From: Apostichopus japonicus | Taxonomy: Eukaryota; Echinodermata; Holothuroidea; Aspidochirotida; Stichopodidae | Length of the DNA stretch: 60,000 bases | Assembly: GCF_037975245.1 (NCBI RefSeq) | Contig: NC_092572.1 | Location: 10,985,769-11,045,768, forward strand | Direction: 5' to 3' | In this document: positions 42,687 through 55,239 of the stretch, piece after piece | Layout of the letters: each line of letters opens with the position of its first letter | Position numbering within the stretch: position 1 is the stretch's first letter | Notes under the pieces: model-generated | Seen by the model: only the letters and a program-made list of their open reading frames with translations | Database searches by the model: none | What the model was told of the DNA's origin: nothing | Program-made: the position numbers and the translations under genes

Positions 42687-43967
42687 ATTAGCGTAAAACG
42701 TTGTTTAGTCTCTAGTGAGAAACCCTATTATTATCGCTCCCGTTTCTACAGTCGTCGCTACTTATGACTCTTTACTTACTGATTAATTTCACACTACTGT
42801 CTTTCATATATATATATGTATGCACTGTCTGCTTGTATGAAACCGCAAGTGTAATAAATTACCGATTAAAGGTCCCGTCTATATCAGTGAAGTTATGATG
42901 CATTAACTGTTATATTCTCATCTTTAAGTAAAGTGGAGTTTACAATCTTCACTTTTTCCCAAATTATGCTTGTGAAAATTCATTGGAATTTTTGAAACTA
43001 TTTCAAGTTTATTAAACCTTTTCAAGACATCACCTCATATTAAAAGGACCGGCCTTGCAAATAAATACAAGAGCAATGTCGCCAACATCTAAACACCCAA
43101 GTATTGCTGATGCTTCATAGGCTTAATCTATACCTTTTACAGTTGCTGCAAACATCACAATGACCATCCCATTCTCCGTCTAACTTACACGACAATTCTG
43201 TGACTTATCGCTGAATCGCAAGCAGCTGCGTATTTAAGAGAACTATTTGGTATAATCGACGAAGTGTCCAGTTCTGCAAAACGAGCTTACCTAAGTCCAG
43301 CTTACTTACATTCAGAAAGACGCTTCTCTTCGTTAATTCAGACGGAGTTTAACTTAACACTTATACAGTGCAGTGCGATTGATAGGATATGGCATCGAAT
43401 AGCGCTCGATAGGTAGACGCTACTTGAATGAAATGTAATAAATGGCTTTGTATCTTTAAGTATGCCTATAGCGATTTTGTTGTTGTGTTTATACAGGTCT
43501 TTCCATAGAAAAACGATAAATTGCTTTCATTTGTTGCTAGTGATATTATATTTGTATTTTTTCTTCTTTTCTGGCTTAAACCTGTATGAAACAATTTGGA
43601 TGAGAACAGCTTGATCTTACTATTTAAGCAAGGAATGCTTGGCGCTAATCATTTTCAGGAAGTAACAAAAATGCGGTGATTACTTTAAAGTTACAAAATG
43701 GTTTAGTGTTACCGATCAGCTCATGTTCCAAGATATCAAACAGGTCATTTCTTATAGCAGCTGTTATCCGAACCTCCCATCTTGTTTCAAGTTTGATATC
43801 AATCGAAAAGTTGAACTTGTTTCCAGTTTGGAAGCTTTAGTTTCAAAATGATCATATTTTAATGGCGTCTTTCATTGTCAACGACAGAAAACCAGAATAT
43901 TTACTTTATTGCATGAGAAGAGCTGGTAGCACTCCTTCAGCAAATGGCCCAAGGACACGAATGTAGT
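42687..43967. other. 5' flank of gene C
   Basis: Homologous to 694-1975 and 52460-53741. No coding exon seen. Confidence 0.55.
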
Positions 43968-44132
43968 AAGCATGTAATATATGAATCGCATGTTATGTAC
44001 ATGCAATACATGTTATAAGCATGCAATATATGATTCGCATGTAATAAGCATGCAATACATGTAATAATTGCATGCAATATGATATTCGCATGTAATAAAC
44101 ATGCATTATATGATACACATGTAATTAACATG
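43968..44132. repeat. CATG-rich minisatellite, spacer C-D
   Basis: Counterpart of 1976-2160, one unit shorter. Followed by the same GGGGAGAGG/GAGGAGG purine tract. Confidence 0.8.
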
Positions 44133-44394
44133 GGGAGAGGGGGAGGATGAGGAGGTGGAAGGGCGGGGGAGGATGGTGTTGAGGATTTAATGACCGACAT
44201 GTATGTATTATACACTGTAGTAAAGACGTTAATTCATGTTCATATTAGTTAGTTCATGGAAGAGCAAAATGGGCATATAAGGGCAATCTCATGAAAATAT
44301 ATCTACAACATTTCGGCGGAAGCATTTTGAATGAGGAGGCGTTTAACAGTTTTTTTAAAATGATATTCTGGTTTTACTTAGTATCCTTATAAAT

Positions 44395-44975
44395 GTTATA
44401 TTGTTTAGAGGATGTTACAAAATAGAAAATGAAATGTACGGTATTTATACATAACAATGGAAGTCAACAATACTCTCTCCATCCCATCACTCCCCTCCCC
44501 GGAAAATTATGTGAATTTTCAGAGAATTAGCGAAGTTACACTTTTTCTGATCTCTTCCTATGTCTTTTTTTTTCTATTTCGCAACATCAACATTTGCTGA
44601 ACTTTGATACACATGAACGACATAAATGTGAATTTGCAATCTCAATTTGTTTTAGTTTCTTCAATTAAATAAAATCCTGATAAATGTTATATTGTTTAGA
44701 GGTTGTTACAAAATAGGATATGAAATGTACGGTATTGATACATTACAATGGAAAGTCAACAATACTCTACCAACCCACTTACTACCCCCTCCCCATTCCC
44801 CCAGAACAACTTGTCTTTTCAGCGAATTTAACGAAGTTACACTTTTTTCTTACCTCTTCCTCTGCCCTTTCAATTGTTCAACATTAACATTTGCTGAACT
44901 TTGATACACATAAACGTCATAAATTTCAATATGCAATCTCAAATTGCTTTAGTGTCTTCAATTAAATAAATTTAG
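44395..44975. repeat. tandem ~285-bp duplication, spacer C-D
   Basis: Counterpart of 2410-2995, two copies head to tail. Confidence 0.75.
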
Positions 44976-45164
44976 CTGCAATGTTGAAACCAAATCAGCT
45001 GAGAAAGAGCAATACTTATGAATTCGGGGATCTTTATAGAAGAATAGCTGTATACCTCATTGTTTCTCACATGAAGACGTCTGAGTGAATCTCTTCGTCA
45101 ATATCAAAACGTTTATATCGTAAGTTTTTCTTAATATGACAATTGAGCTTTGGGTATGAACTGA

Positions 45165-45720
45165 CATACCAGGTACACGTATTTCAACCTCTTTGTCTCT
45201 AGCGTCACAGTGAAATCCAGACATTCCTGTTATGTCTTGGATTAGCCTTGTCTCTTAATATGTTAAGCCGGACTTATGTATAATCAGTAAGTTCATGGTT
45301 TTATATATTTGAATACAATAACGGTCCCAGATGTCATAAGTCATTACTTAGAAACACATTGAAGCAGGGACCTTTATGTATCATTTCGTATTGTAACAGT
45401 AATTAAAGTTACACTGAACAGAAAACAAATATTAATTTGACTTTCTATTTAACTGTATGTATATTTCAAAAAGTCTAACGAGGTTTGTCAATATCATTGT
45501 CTTAAAATGTTTGTCCTTCAGAAGGTACAAAAAATGTCATTTTAGGACACGTTAATCGTATAATTTGTTACAATTCATTTAATTGCTATGTTATCAACAC
45601 GATTACAAATCACATACCTACATGACAAATTTCATGTTACAGAGAAGCTCGCAATGAAACGTGTTTTATCTGGAACATCTTCATTATTATTTCCATTCCA
45701 TCTGTCTCGGAGTTTACTTT
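45165..45720 (-). pseudogene. decayed Ig-like pieces, spacer C-D
   Basis: Near 45180-45235 is the FHCDARDTEVEI-type piece. At ~45630-45720 is LKVNSETDGME followed by a frame shift relative to 59389-59540 and a stop, so this copy cannot code. Confidence 0.3.
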
Positions 45721-46210
45721 CAGTAGCCTATTATTCACTTTGATATTATGTATAATGATTTGTTGCTTGGTCCGTTATATCATTTTGAAAACAAAAACAT
45801 TCGGACCTATTATTCTTCGTGACACTGATCTTTAAAAGCAAATAATATTTACAATATTATCTGTTATAAAACACTTGGTAGTTCGTCCTTATAAATATTT
45901 ATTTCTTCTCCGTAGTTTGTCATTTCAACGGACATAGGTCTAAGGGGAAAGAACAGTTTTTCAAGTAGTATTTTCTTATATGAAAATTCTATAATGATAA
46001 GGTGTTTTATAATATTCTGGAATTAAAATTTCAGTCTGTTATCCTTCTCTATGAATTGATCTTTTACAATATACGTCACTTAAAAAAAAATCCTGATCAT
46101 GAACCAATTTGATAATTCCTACTCATCTTGGCTGTACCCCCCTCCCCACCACCTCTGAAGAATCCTAATGGATGGCTGTTGTGGGGTGGGGGTTATTGGA
46201 ATGTTAAATA

Positions 46211-46325
46211 TTACATAGGTTTTAAGTAGTGACAATAATCATCGGTGCTTGAGTAAACATGTGTAGAAGGGTTTTCTTCCTCATCCGTAAGTCCTTGGTG
46301 TTGTAACTCTGATATACCTGAGACA
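46211..46325 (-). CDS. gene D last exon
   Basis: Acceptor CTTTTAACAG, phase 2 in. Acidic TDEEENPST patch, then [16 protein letters not shown] and TAA. B has F for the second tyrosine of this cluster. Confidence 0.72.
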
Positions 46326-47690
46326 CTGTTAAAAGAATTAAGCAATAATTTGAGTTCAGGTGAACGAAATCCATGCATGCCACTACAAATCAATGTATTT
46401 TCATGCAATGTGGCAACACAAACGTTAAATATTCCATTTTCGAATAGAAACCAGTTTCATGTTGTAAGTTTTTAAACCAATAAACGGATTGTTACGGTAA
46501 TATTGGGCAGTAAGCATGGTATTAACGACGAATTCACGACTGAAGCTGTACAATCTTAAAAAACTTAAGCAATAACGGTTTCAAAAATGTTTAAATTTGT
46601 GTGACCTGAATAAGCTCTGGTTGTTAACAGAAAACAGAGTCGTTTTGTGCTCTGATCAACCAGTCAGTGTTCGGGGGTGAGTCGTGGACTTTTAGTCTTC
46701 ACGACTAAACATTTTCCAGTTGAGTGAGGTCGAGATCAGTCGCATATTGCGCTGTAGACTTTATGAGATGTCGTTGGTTTTAATTTATTCGAATAAAGAT
46801 CAATAGGAAACCAGTAACAGTTCTTGTTTACTCATAGCTCTAACATTAGAAATTTAAAAAAGCAAATTCGCATTAGATGGAAATATATCCAACTTAAGAC
46901 CATTGTCGATTAAATTACAATTTGCGTATAACTATGTGAGATTCTATTCCGTATAATTATTCAGGAGGTTTCATAATGTCTCTATTTCGTAACGTATCCT
47001 AATTGTTGAATGGCATTCAGAGAATTGTGTTATGTTTAGTTTGACACACGCTGATACAGTTCATTTAGTATGAATATGAAAAGTTATATCGTAACGTATT
47101 TTCACTGTTTCTTTCACGTTCCTTCAATTTTAGTGACCACGTAACTTACATAACACCAGAGGAGTCAGTCTAGTATCTGACACTCCGTTAAAAGATTACA
47201 TTAGTCCTTCCGATGTTTCCCACGTGGTTCTGTGTCGTTATTTTTCGAACTAGAAGTTATCATTATCATAGCCAGTACTAACAGTTGGTATTGTTGCTGC
47301 ACTCAGAAGGTACGAACCAGCTAGTCTTTTGGAAGTTCATTGTTTATCATTCCATATCACACACGATTATATTTGTTTCGACTGAAAGACACGTATTCTC
47401 CTGCTGAATATTACAGTAAATTCAAGAAGAATATGGCAGACAATTATCTTTGCCTTACCTTTGGCCAACAATGTCATAACCTTCACCATTCCGATTGTCA
47501 TGAACGTTAGATTTATGCGACGATCCGTCAGATGGGACACATTGTAACCTTTTGTATAAAGTAAAAAGTATTGATAATGATAAAAAAGAATGAAATAAAA
47601 TATACATCTATATATTTTATACATACATATATATATATACATACATATATATATATATATATTTATATAAATATATATATATATAAATAA

Positions 47691-47726
<36 letters not shown>

Positions 47727-50375
47727 ATATATATATTTATTTTATATATATATATATATATATAAACATATATATATATATATTTTATATATATATATAC
47801 ATATTTAGTCCAGTTATTTCTTTTAACTATGTGGCAATAAGAAGCATTATAGTTATAAAAGAAGTCTGAAAATTGATAGTCGAATAACGTGTGTTTCATT
47901 TGATACCTTTACCAAGTCTTTTGAATTCAATAGCGGTAACCGCATGTAAAACTTAATAGAGACAACTTTCATGTGCTTCTTAAAATTTAAAGCCGAAATG
48001 ACCTACGATATTATATATATATTTAATATATGACACATCTCATGTAAATATACATGCTTACATTCGAAGTGGAAGCCTAGTTGGACTATCTCGTACTTTC
48101 ATTAGTCATACATATTACCTTTGATCCACAATTTCATAACCTTCGTTATCAATACTACGAATTCCAGTTGGTGAGTCGGTCGTCGTCTTAGCCCAATGTT
48201 TTCTGGATGTAAGAGGAATATTCGATAGCAACGAGAACATGCCCACTTTGTTGATAGGAAAATAATTACAGCAGCAGCATTTTCATGTTACATACGACAG
48301 TTGCATCACACGTTATATGTATACATATATGACAGTATGCTAGTTTGAAATGTTTACATTGATGTCTAAAAATACCAATATTATTCCGGAAGTTCTGTGT
48401 CAGACGATAAAAACACCTCACCATCATCATATTGATAACAAAGAATATCAAATGTTAGTACTGGTCTTTCTTTCTTAAGTGATTATCCATGCTACATATA
48501 TAACAGTATTACCTGCAGGGACACCGAAGAACGTGGAATAAACCTGTAATACAGCGAGCATCTGTGGAAGACGAACAAATGATATAAGGGATGGTAATGC
48601 AATACACACATGAAGGCAAAGCAACAATATTGTGCAAAACTGCCATGAAATTTACTTATAATACTGCCATGAAATGTTACTAATAAATCTACTTCTATCA
48701 GAAATTCCTTAGGTTTATTTTCTAGGTAATATGGTTTTCGAATGAAAAAAATTGTAATCGATGACAATATGATGATTTGTCTTGTTTGTATACTTTGTAC
48801 AAAACGAAACACGAGAGCCATGCAAGGAGTTGCAGATCTCATCTCCTCTATAAAAAAAAAAAAACATTAAGATTTTTCGACCATAGACCTCTGACGTTAG
48901 ACCTCTGACGTCATCAATCACGTAGGCACAATGTTACATAGTCAGTCATCTACCTACCGAGTTTAAACTTGCTCAGACTTACGGTGTAGGATGAGTTCAC
49001 GACACACTTTTTCGAACAATGTATGCCAACTTGACCTTTGACCTCAATTTTCATTCGACCCGACCCTTACCACCTAAATTTGTCCTACTTTAAAATTCTT
49101 CTCATTATTCTCTACATATGTTGTGATCGAATGCTTTGTTCCTACATGTTGACAAGCAGAAAATGGGTAAAAACTAAGGTAATGTTTACCTTTACCTTTG
49201 ACCCACGCCCTATGAGCTATGACGTCACCAATCACGCAGACACAAGGTTACATCGTCAGACACCTACTCACCAAGTTTGCACTTGATGGAATTTACGGTC
49301 TGGAAGGAGTTCGCGGGATATTTTTTTCTCACTTACACACCCCCATCCTCACATTTCTGATGTGGGGTTAAGTACAGTATCTAATCTCTCTATGCATTCC
49401 TTACATGTAGAGAGATGAGGTAAATAGGGTTTCACTGGTCCTTTACTGTAAAGGAGCAACATAACAGCAAATCCGACAATTAGCAAAAAAGCTTGCATTT
49501 AAGTTAAGTTTAAGGTGGCAATTATTCTGAAAGTGATCCATTTGCAACAATAATAGAAAATGACAGGTTTCGCATTTGTCGGAATATTAACGTTTTGGTT
49601 TCCCTTCTATTTATAACTCGCACGCAAGAGGAAATGTTATTGTAAGTATGGTGTATTCCATGGCACATTGATATTAAGTTATAAATTCCATGTTTTTCAT
49701 TAAAAAACATAATATTAGATATTAGGATATACTTTAATCAATTGAAAAGCGACTCCTAAGTATTGACTTTAACATTCATCCTGATTATGGAACTGCTTAA
49801 TTGTTGACTGTATTCACGGAATGAACACTGGAGTACTACCTTAACAGTTGTATACCCTCGGGGTAGCGTTTATTAGTGTTTAGATCGATAGCAGTTGTTT
49901 GTTCGCTCAAACAAACGAATCGGGGGTCCAGCGTTTTTATTCTTACCAGATTTTACAATCTTCAAAATTAAAACCGATGTAATCAGAACAGTAACAACTA
50001 CAAAGACAGCCACATATGTCCATAGTTTGTCCGCTCCGTCTACGAAAAATGATAAAAATAAAAAAGATTTATGAAAATAAAACGGAAACTTGTTTCATAA
50101 CTTCCTTCTTGATAGAAGTTAGCATCATATTGATCTTTAGAGTATATCAAAATATGTCACCAAACAGTACTAGCATTGTTCGATACAGGTGGCAAAATGC
50201 GATGAACATTTTGAGAGAAGCAGTTTTTCAGCCGGATTATTCGGAACGTGCGTGCAGTTTAGTTGCTCTGAAAAGCCCCAGTAGAACAAGTAAGCACGTC
50301 TGCAATTTTGTGTACAAGGGCGATGATTCTGTATTTTCGTGATACACCACTGGATGTTACAAAGTAGCTCCCTAC

Positions 50376-50440
<65 letters not shown>

Positions 50441-50466
50441 ATATATAAATATATAGATATATGTAG

Positions 50467-50504
<38 letters not shown>

Positions 50505-52459
50505 TAAATTCAAATACAATTAAAATACTGTCATAAATTTGGTCCACGTTTGGTTGGATAAATGATCATTTGTTTTACTTTGGTTTTATAATGTTCATTC
50601 TTAACGAGACAAGTTTACAATTAATTTATTCAAGTGGCGCAGCCATAATACTTACTCTCATTGATCTGTACTTGTAATGTAACACTACTGTTGAGAGATG
50701 GATACTCCTCTACTCGACAACCCAGAGACTTCCCATCGTGTTGACGGTTCGCCTTTAGCATCAAACGACTGCACATTTCTTTGTGATTGTCGATTGTCGT
50801 AAGGGTTTCTTGTGTTAAGGTCTGTGCATTCTCTATACTTTCTTCGTTGATTAGCCACCGTAGTCCTATATCGTTACTATGTGCATTAAACTGTATACAG
50901 CAATCGGCTGTGAAGGGGCTTCCTTCGTAAGTAACATTTCGATCAGTTGAAATTGTCAGATTTCCTAATGTTAAATAGGAAGACGAATGTATAATTAAGA
51001 TCTCTGTAAATGAAATTATGAGATGTAGTTATGGTGTAAATATGCTGAATCCTGGTAAGCTAATAATAACGCAACAAAATAAAAGTGGAATTTTCACTAA
51101 AATATAAGAGTTTAAAAGGTATCGACTAGAACAGATCATAAGGTTTCCCATAATATCGAGACATGTTTTATACACTTAAACATTTTACATAGGGAGGAAA
51201 GGGAATAGCTGAATGCGTTTTAATGTACAAAGTATTTAACTAAACCCCTAGCCGGTAAGTAAATTTACATTTTGTATGCTTACCCAGTAACTTGCTTTAT
51301 ATATGTAATACCAAATTTGATCTTCCTTAGCTTAACATTTATATTATATGCCAAAACTTCTCAAGGAATATCCGAGATCTATTAAATCCTTCAATGTTAT
51401 CATATGAGTTCACTATTTTTATCGAACACGCCATTGATAATACCGGCAAACAAATATCGGTAACGACTACATTGATAAATATTTGTTGGGAAAAATGTCG
51501 TGTGTTTATTTTAATAGTATCAAATACATACCTAAGACGTATAAATTGTACTGGGTGTGTATCGCTACACCAATCTCACGGTAGACAGTACATTTGTACA
51601 CTCCGGCGTCTTCAAATCCAACCTTCTTGATTGTTAAAATAGACTGGGTTTTGCCTTCTTTTTGCGTATATTTGTTACTGTCAGATCTTATCTGTTCTGT
51701 TCCATTATTCAACGTCCATACCAATCTGAGGGGGTTATTACCATGGCACGTTAGCGACTTGTCTGTGTTAATGATGGCGTGTAGAACAATTTCATTTGCC
51801 AGACCTTGGCGTGGATGAGGAAAAAATGTTAACATAACAGTAACTCATTTTCAAACAATGATCAATGTTTAAATGTTTCCATGAACATAATTTAACTGTA
51901 AATGCCATAATCAAAACCTTCAACTAGTCAACAGTGACATAAAAAAGAATCTGCTACAAATCTGATACCAGCTTTTGTATGTTATTTTCATTTTTTTTTT
52001 TCGTGATCTGTTCAATTCAACCAGGCCTGCTATCGATGGATACATGTCCTTGTACTATTCACTGATAAGAACATCGTATCCAGTCTGCCGCGTGATTCTA
52101 TTGCCCTATTACATTATATCACACAGTACCTCACCGCAAAGCTAAGTCATTGCACACACCCGATATCGATGAAGAGCGATACGTGTTGAGTGTAGACATA
52201 AAGATCACAAGTTTCCTTCGTTTCTTTGTGGTTAGATTGTAGTAAATAATTGTTAGATTTCTGTAAACGATGCTGTCATAAGTTGATTGACACTACAGCA
52301 AACTCTCATAATAATTGTCAGTGTTTGTTTCATTCAATTACAATGCATATTGCACATATATAACAATGCCTAAATGACACAAAATGACATGAAAGACTTA
52401 CCCATTTGGATTAGTGTAATACATATAAGCAGGCTTCCACTGATGCTGGACCTGGTCAT
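46211..52459 (-). CDS. Ig-superfamily receptor gene D (intact)
   Basis: Eight exons join into a 356-residue frame: SP 52402-52459, Ig1 51532-51804, Ig2 50656-50964, TM 49947-50039, juxtamembrane 48513-48561, tail 48119-48202 and 47459-47548, last 46211-46325 with TAA. Exon lengths sum to 1071 nt with every phase consistent. Signal peptide 1-19, Ig1 20-110, Ig2 111-213, TM region 214-244, tail 245-356. Tail tyrosines: GYEIV (Y283), GYDIV (Y313), and Y343, Y349 and Y352 near the C terminus. These are SH2-docking candidates of Y-x-x-V type but not strict ITIMs. Best model for the tail type shared by B, D and probably F. Confidence 0.78.
47459..47548 (-). CDS. gene D tail exon 2 (GYDIV motif)
   Basis: 90 nt, phase 2-2, donor GTAAGG, ends [11 protein letters not shown]. 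Confidence 0.68.
47620..47800. repeat. (TA)n microsatellite cluster
   Basis: Several TA arrays broken by AAA, CATA and TTTA, in the gene D intron between tail exons. Confidence 0.9.
48119..48202 (-). CDS. gene D tail exon 1 (GYEIV motif)
   Basis: 84 nt, phase 2-2, acceptor CATCCAG, donor GTAATA, ends [13 protein letters not shown]. Nearly the same as gene B. Confidence 0.7.
48513..48561 (-). CDS. gene D juxtamembrane exon
   Basis: 49 nt, acceptor TTCGTCTTCCACAG, donor GTAATA, encodes [15 protein letters not shown]. Needed to move from phase 1 (TM) to phase 2 (tail). Confidence 0.58.
48562..49946. other. gene D intron
   Basis: Homologous to 6250-7655. TGACCTTTGACCTC words near 49030. Nothing coding accepted. 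Confidence 0.5.
49947..50039 (-). CDS. gene D transmembrane exon
   Basis: 93 nt, phase 1-1, acceptor TTTTTCGTAG, donor [26 protein letters not shown] then [10 protein letters not shown]: membrane helix followed by basic residues. Confidence 0.78.
50385..50503. repeat. (TA)n microsatellite
   Basis: Two TA arrays split by CACACATACATATATAAATA-type sequence, in the Ig2-TM intron of gene D. Confidence 0.92.
50656..50964 (-). CDS. gene D Ig2 exon
   Basis: 309 nt fully open, phase 1-1, donor [26 protein letters not shown], then SLGCRVEE: the Trp before the F-strand cysteine in B and C is Gly here, though the core cysteines and the C-strand Trp remain. Easily missed because no ATG lies in frame upstream. 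Confidence 0.78.
51532..51804 (-). CDS. gene D Ig1 exon
   Basis: 273 nt, phase 1-1, donor [39 protein letters not shown]: a textbook Ig D-x-G-x-Y-x-C motif. Confidence 0.82.
52402..52459 (-). CDS. gene D signal-peptide exon
   Basis: [19 protein letters not shown], phase 1, GTAAGT. Same residues as gene E. Confidence 0.74.
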
Positions 52460-53741
52460 ATTGGAGTAAACGTTGTTTAGTCTCCAGAGAGTAACCCTGT
52501 TGTTAACACTCCCGTTTCTACAGTCGTCGCTAATTATGGCTCGTTACTTGCTGAGTAATTTCACACTACTGTCTTCAATATCTGTAAGCAGTATCTCTTG
52601 CTTGTATGAAACCGCAAGTGTAATTGATTAACGATTAAAGGTCCCGTCTATAGCAGTGAAGCTCTGATGCATTAACTGCTATATTCCCATTCTTAAGTAA
52701 AGTGGAATATACAATCTCCACTTTCCCCAAATTATGCTTGTGAAAATTCATTGGAATTTGTGAAACTTTTTAAGTTTATTAAACCTTTTCAAGACATAAC
52801 CGCATATCAATTGGGTCGGCATTACAAATAAATACAAGAGCAATGTCGCCATCATCTAATCATCCTGATTGACAATTGCTGATGCTTTCATCGGCTAATT
52901 CTCTACCTCTTACCGTTGCTGCAAACAACACAATCGCCATGCCATTTTCCATCTAACTAACACGACAATTCTGTGACTTCGGCACTGAATCGCAAGCAGC
53001 TGTGTATTTAAGCGAACTATTTGGTATAATCGACGAAGTGTCCAGTTCTGCAAAACGAACTTACTTTATTCCAGCTTACTTACATTCGGAAAGACGCTTC
53101 TCTTCGTTAATTCAGACGGAGTTAACGAGACACTTAAACAGTGCAATGCGATTGATAGGATATGGCATCGAATAGCGCTCGATAGGTAGACGCTACTTGA
53201 ATGAAATGTAATAAATGGCTTTGTATCTCTAAGTATGCCTATAGCGATTTTGCTGTTGTGTTTATACAGGTTTTTCCATAGAAAAACGATAAATTGCTTT
53301 CATTTGTTGCTGGTGATATTATATTTGTCATTTTTCTTCTTTTCTGGATTAAACCTGTATGAAACAATTTGGATGTGGACAGCTTGATCTTACTATTTAA
53401 GCAAGGAATGCTTGGCGCTAATCATTTTCAGGAAGTAACAAAAATGCGGTGATTACTTTAAAGTTACAAAATGGTTTAGTGTTACCGATCAGCTCATGTT
53501 CCAAGATATCAAACAGGTCATTTCTTATAGCAGCTGTTATCCGAACCTCCCATCTTGTTTCAAGTTTGATATCAATCGAAAAGTTGAACTTGTTTCCAGT
53601 TTGGAAGCTTTAGCTTCAAAATGATCATATTTTAATGGCGTCTTTCATTGTCAACGACAGAAAACCAGAATATTTACTTTATTGCATGAGAAGAGCTGGT
53701 AGCACTCCTTCAGCAAATGGCCCAAGGACACGAATGTAGTA
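52460..53741. other. 5' flank of gene D
   Basis: Homologous to the other 5' flanks. No exon seen. Confidence 0.55.
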
Positions 53742-53957
53742 AGCATGTAATATATGAATCGCATGTTATGTACATGCAATACATGTTATAAGCATGCAAT
53801 ATATGATTCGCATGTAATAAGCATGCAATACATGTAATAATTGCATGCAATATGATATTCGCATGTAATAAACATGCAATACATGTAATAATTGCATGCA
53901 ATATGATATTCGCATATAATAAACATGCATTATATGATACACATGTAATTAGCATGG
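53742..53957. repeat. CATG-rich minisatellite, spacer D-E
   Basis: Longest copy in the window: the block GCATGCAATATGATATTCGC with its neighbour occurs twice here and once at 43968-44132. Confidence 0.82.
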
Positions 53958-54204
53958 GGAGAGGGGGAGGATGAGGAGGTGGAAGGGCGGGGGAGGATGG
54001 TGTTGAGGATTTAATGACCGACATGTATGTATTATACACTGTAGTAAAGACGTTAATTCATGTTCATATTAGTTAGTTCATGGAAGAGCAAAATGGGCAT
54101 ATAAGGGCAATCTCATGAAAATATATCTACAACATTTCGGCGGAAGCATTTTGAATGAGGAAGCGTCTAACAATTGTTTTTAAATGATATTCTGGTTTTA
54201 CTTA

Positions 54205-54785
54205 GTATCCTTATAAATTTTATATTGTTTAGAGGATGTTACAAAGTAGAAAATGAAATGTACGGTATTTATACATTACAATGTAAGTCAACAATACTCT
54301 CTCCATCCCATCACTCCCCCTGAAAATTATGTGAATTTTCAGAGAATTAGCGTAGTTACACTTTTCTGATCTCTTCCTATGTCTTTTCCATTTTTTAACA
54401 TCAACATTTGCTGAACTCTGATACACATGAACGACATAAATGTGAATTTGCAATCTCAATTTGTTTTAGTTTCTTCAATTAAATAAAATCCTGATAAATG
54501 TTATATTGTTTAGAGGTTGTTACAAAATAGGAAGTGAAATGAACGGTATTGATACATTACAATGGAAAGTCAACAATACTCTACCAACCCACTCACTACC
54601 CCCCACCCCATCCCCCGAGAACGACTTGTCTTTTTGGAGAATTTAGCGAAGTTACACTTTTTTTTTACCTCTTCCTCTGTCCTTTCAATTGTTCAACATT
54701 AACATTTGCTGAACTTTGATACACATGAACGTCATAAATTTCAATATGCAATCTCAAATTGCTTTAGTTTCTTCAATTAAATAAA
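54205..54785. repeat. tandem ~285-bp duplication, spacer D-E
   Basis: Counterpart of 2410-2995. Confidence 0.75.
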
Positions 54786-55239
54786 TTTAGCTGCAATGTT
54801 GAAACCAAATCAGCTGAAAAAGAGCAATGCTTTTGAATTCGGGGTACTTTATATTTTCAAAGAAGAATAGCTGTGTACCTCATGGTTTCTTACATGAAGA
54901 CGTCTGAGTGAATCTCTTCGTCAATATCAAAACGCTTATATCGTTTTTCTCTTCTTAATATGAAAGTTGAGCTTTGGGTATGAACTGACATACCAGGTAC
55001 ACATACTTCAACCTCTGTGTCTGTAGCGTCAAAGTGAAATCCAGCCATGCGTGTAATGTATTGGATTAGTGTTAAAATTTCTCTAAATATGTTAAGCCCG
55101 ACTAATATGTAATCAATAAGTTCATGGTTTTATATATTTGAATACAATAACGGTCCCAAATGTCATAAGTCATTACTTAGAAACACATTGAAGCAGGAAC
55201 CTTTATGTATAATTTCGTACTGTGACAGTAATTAAAGTT

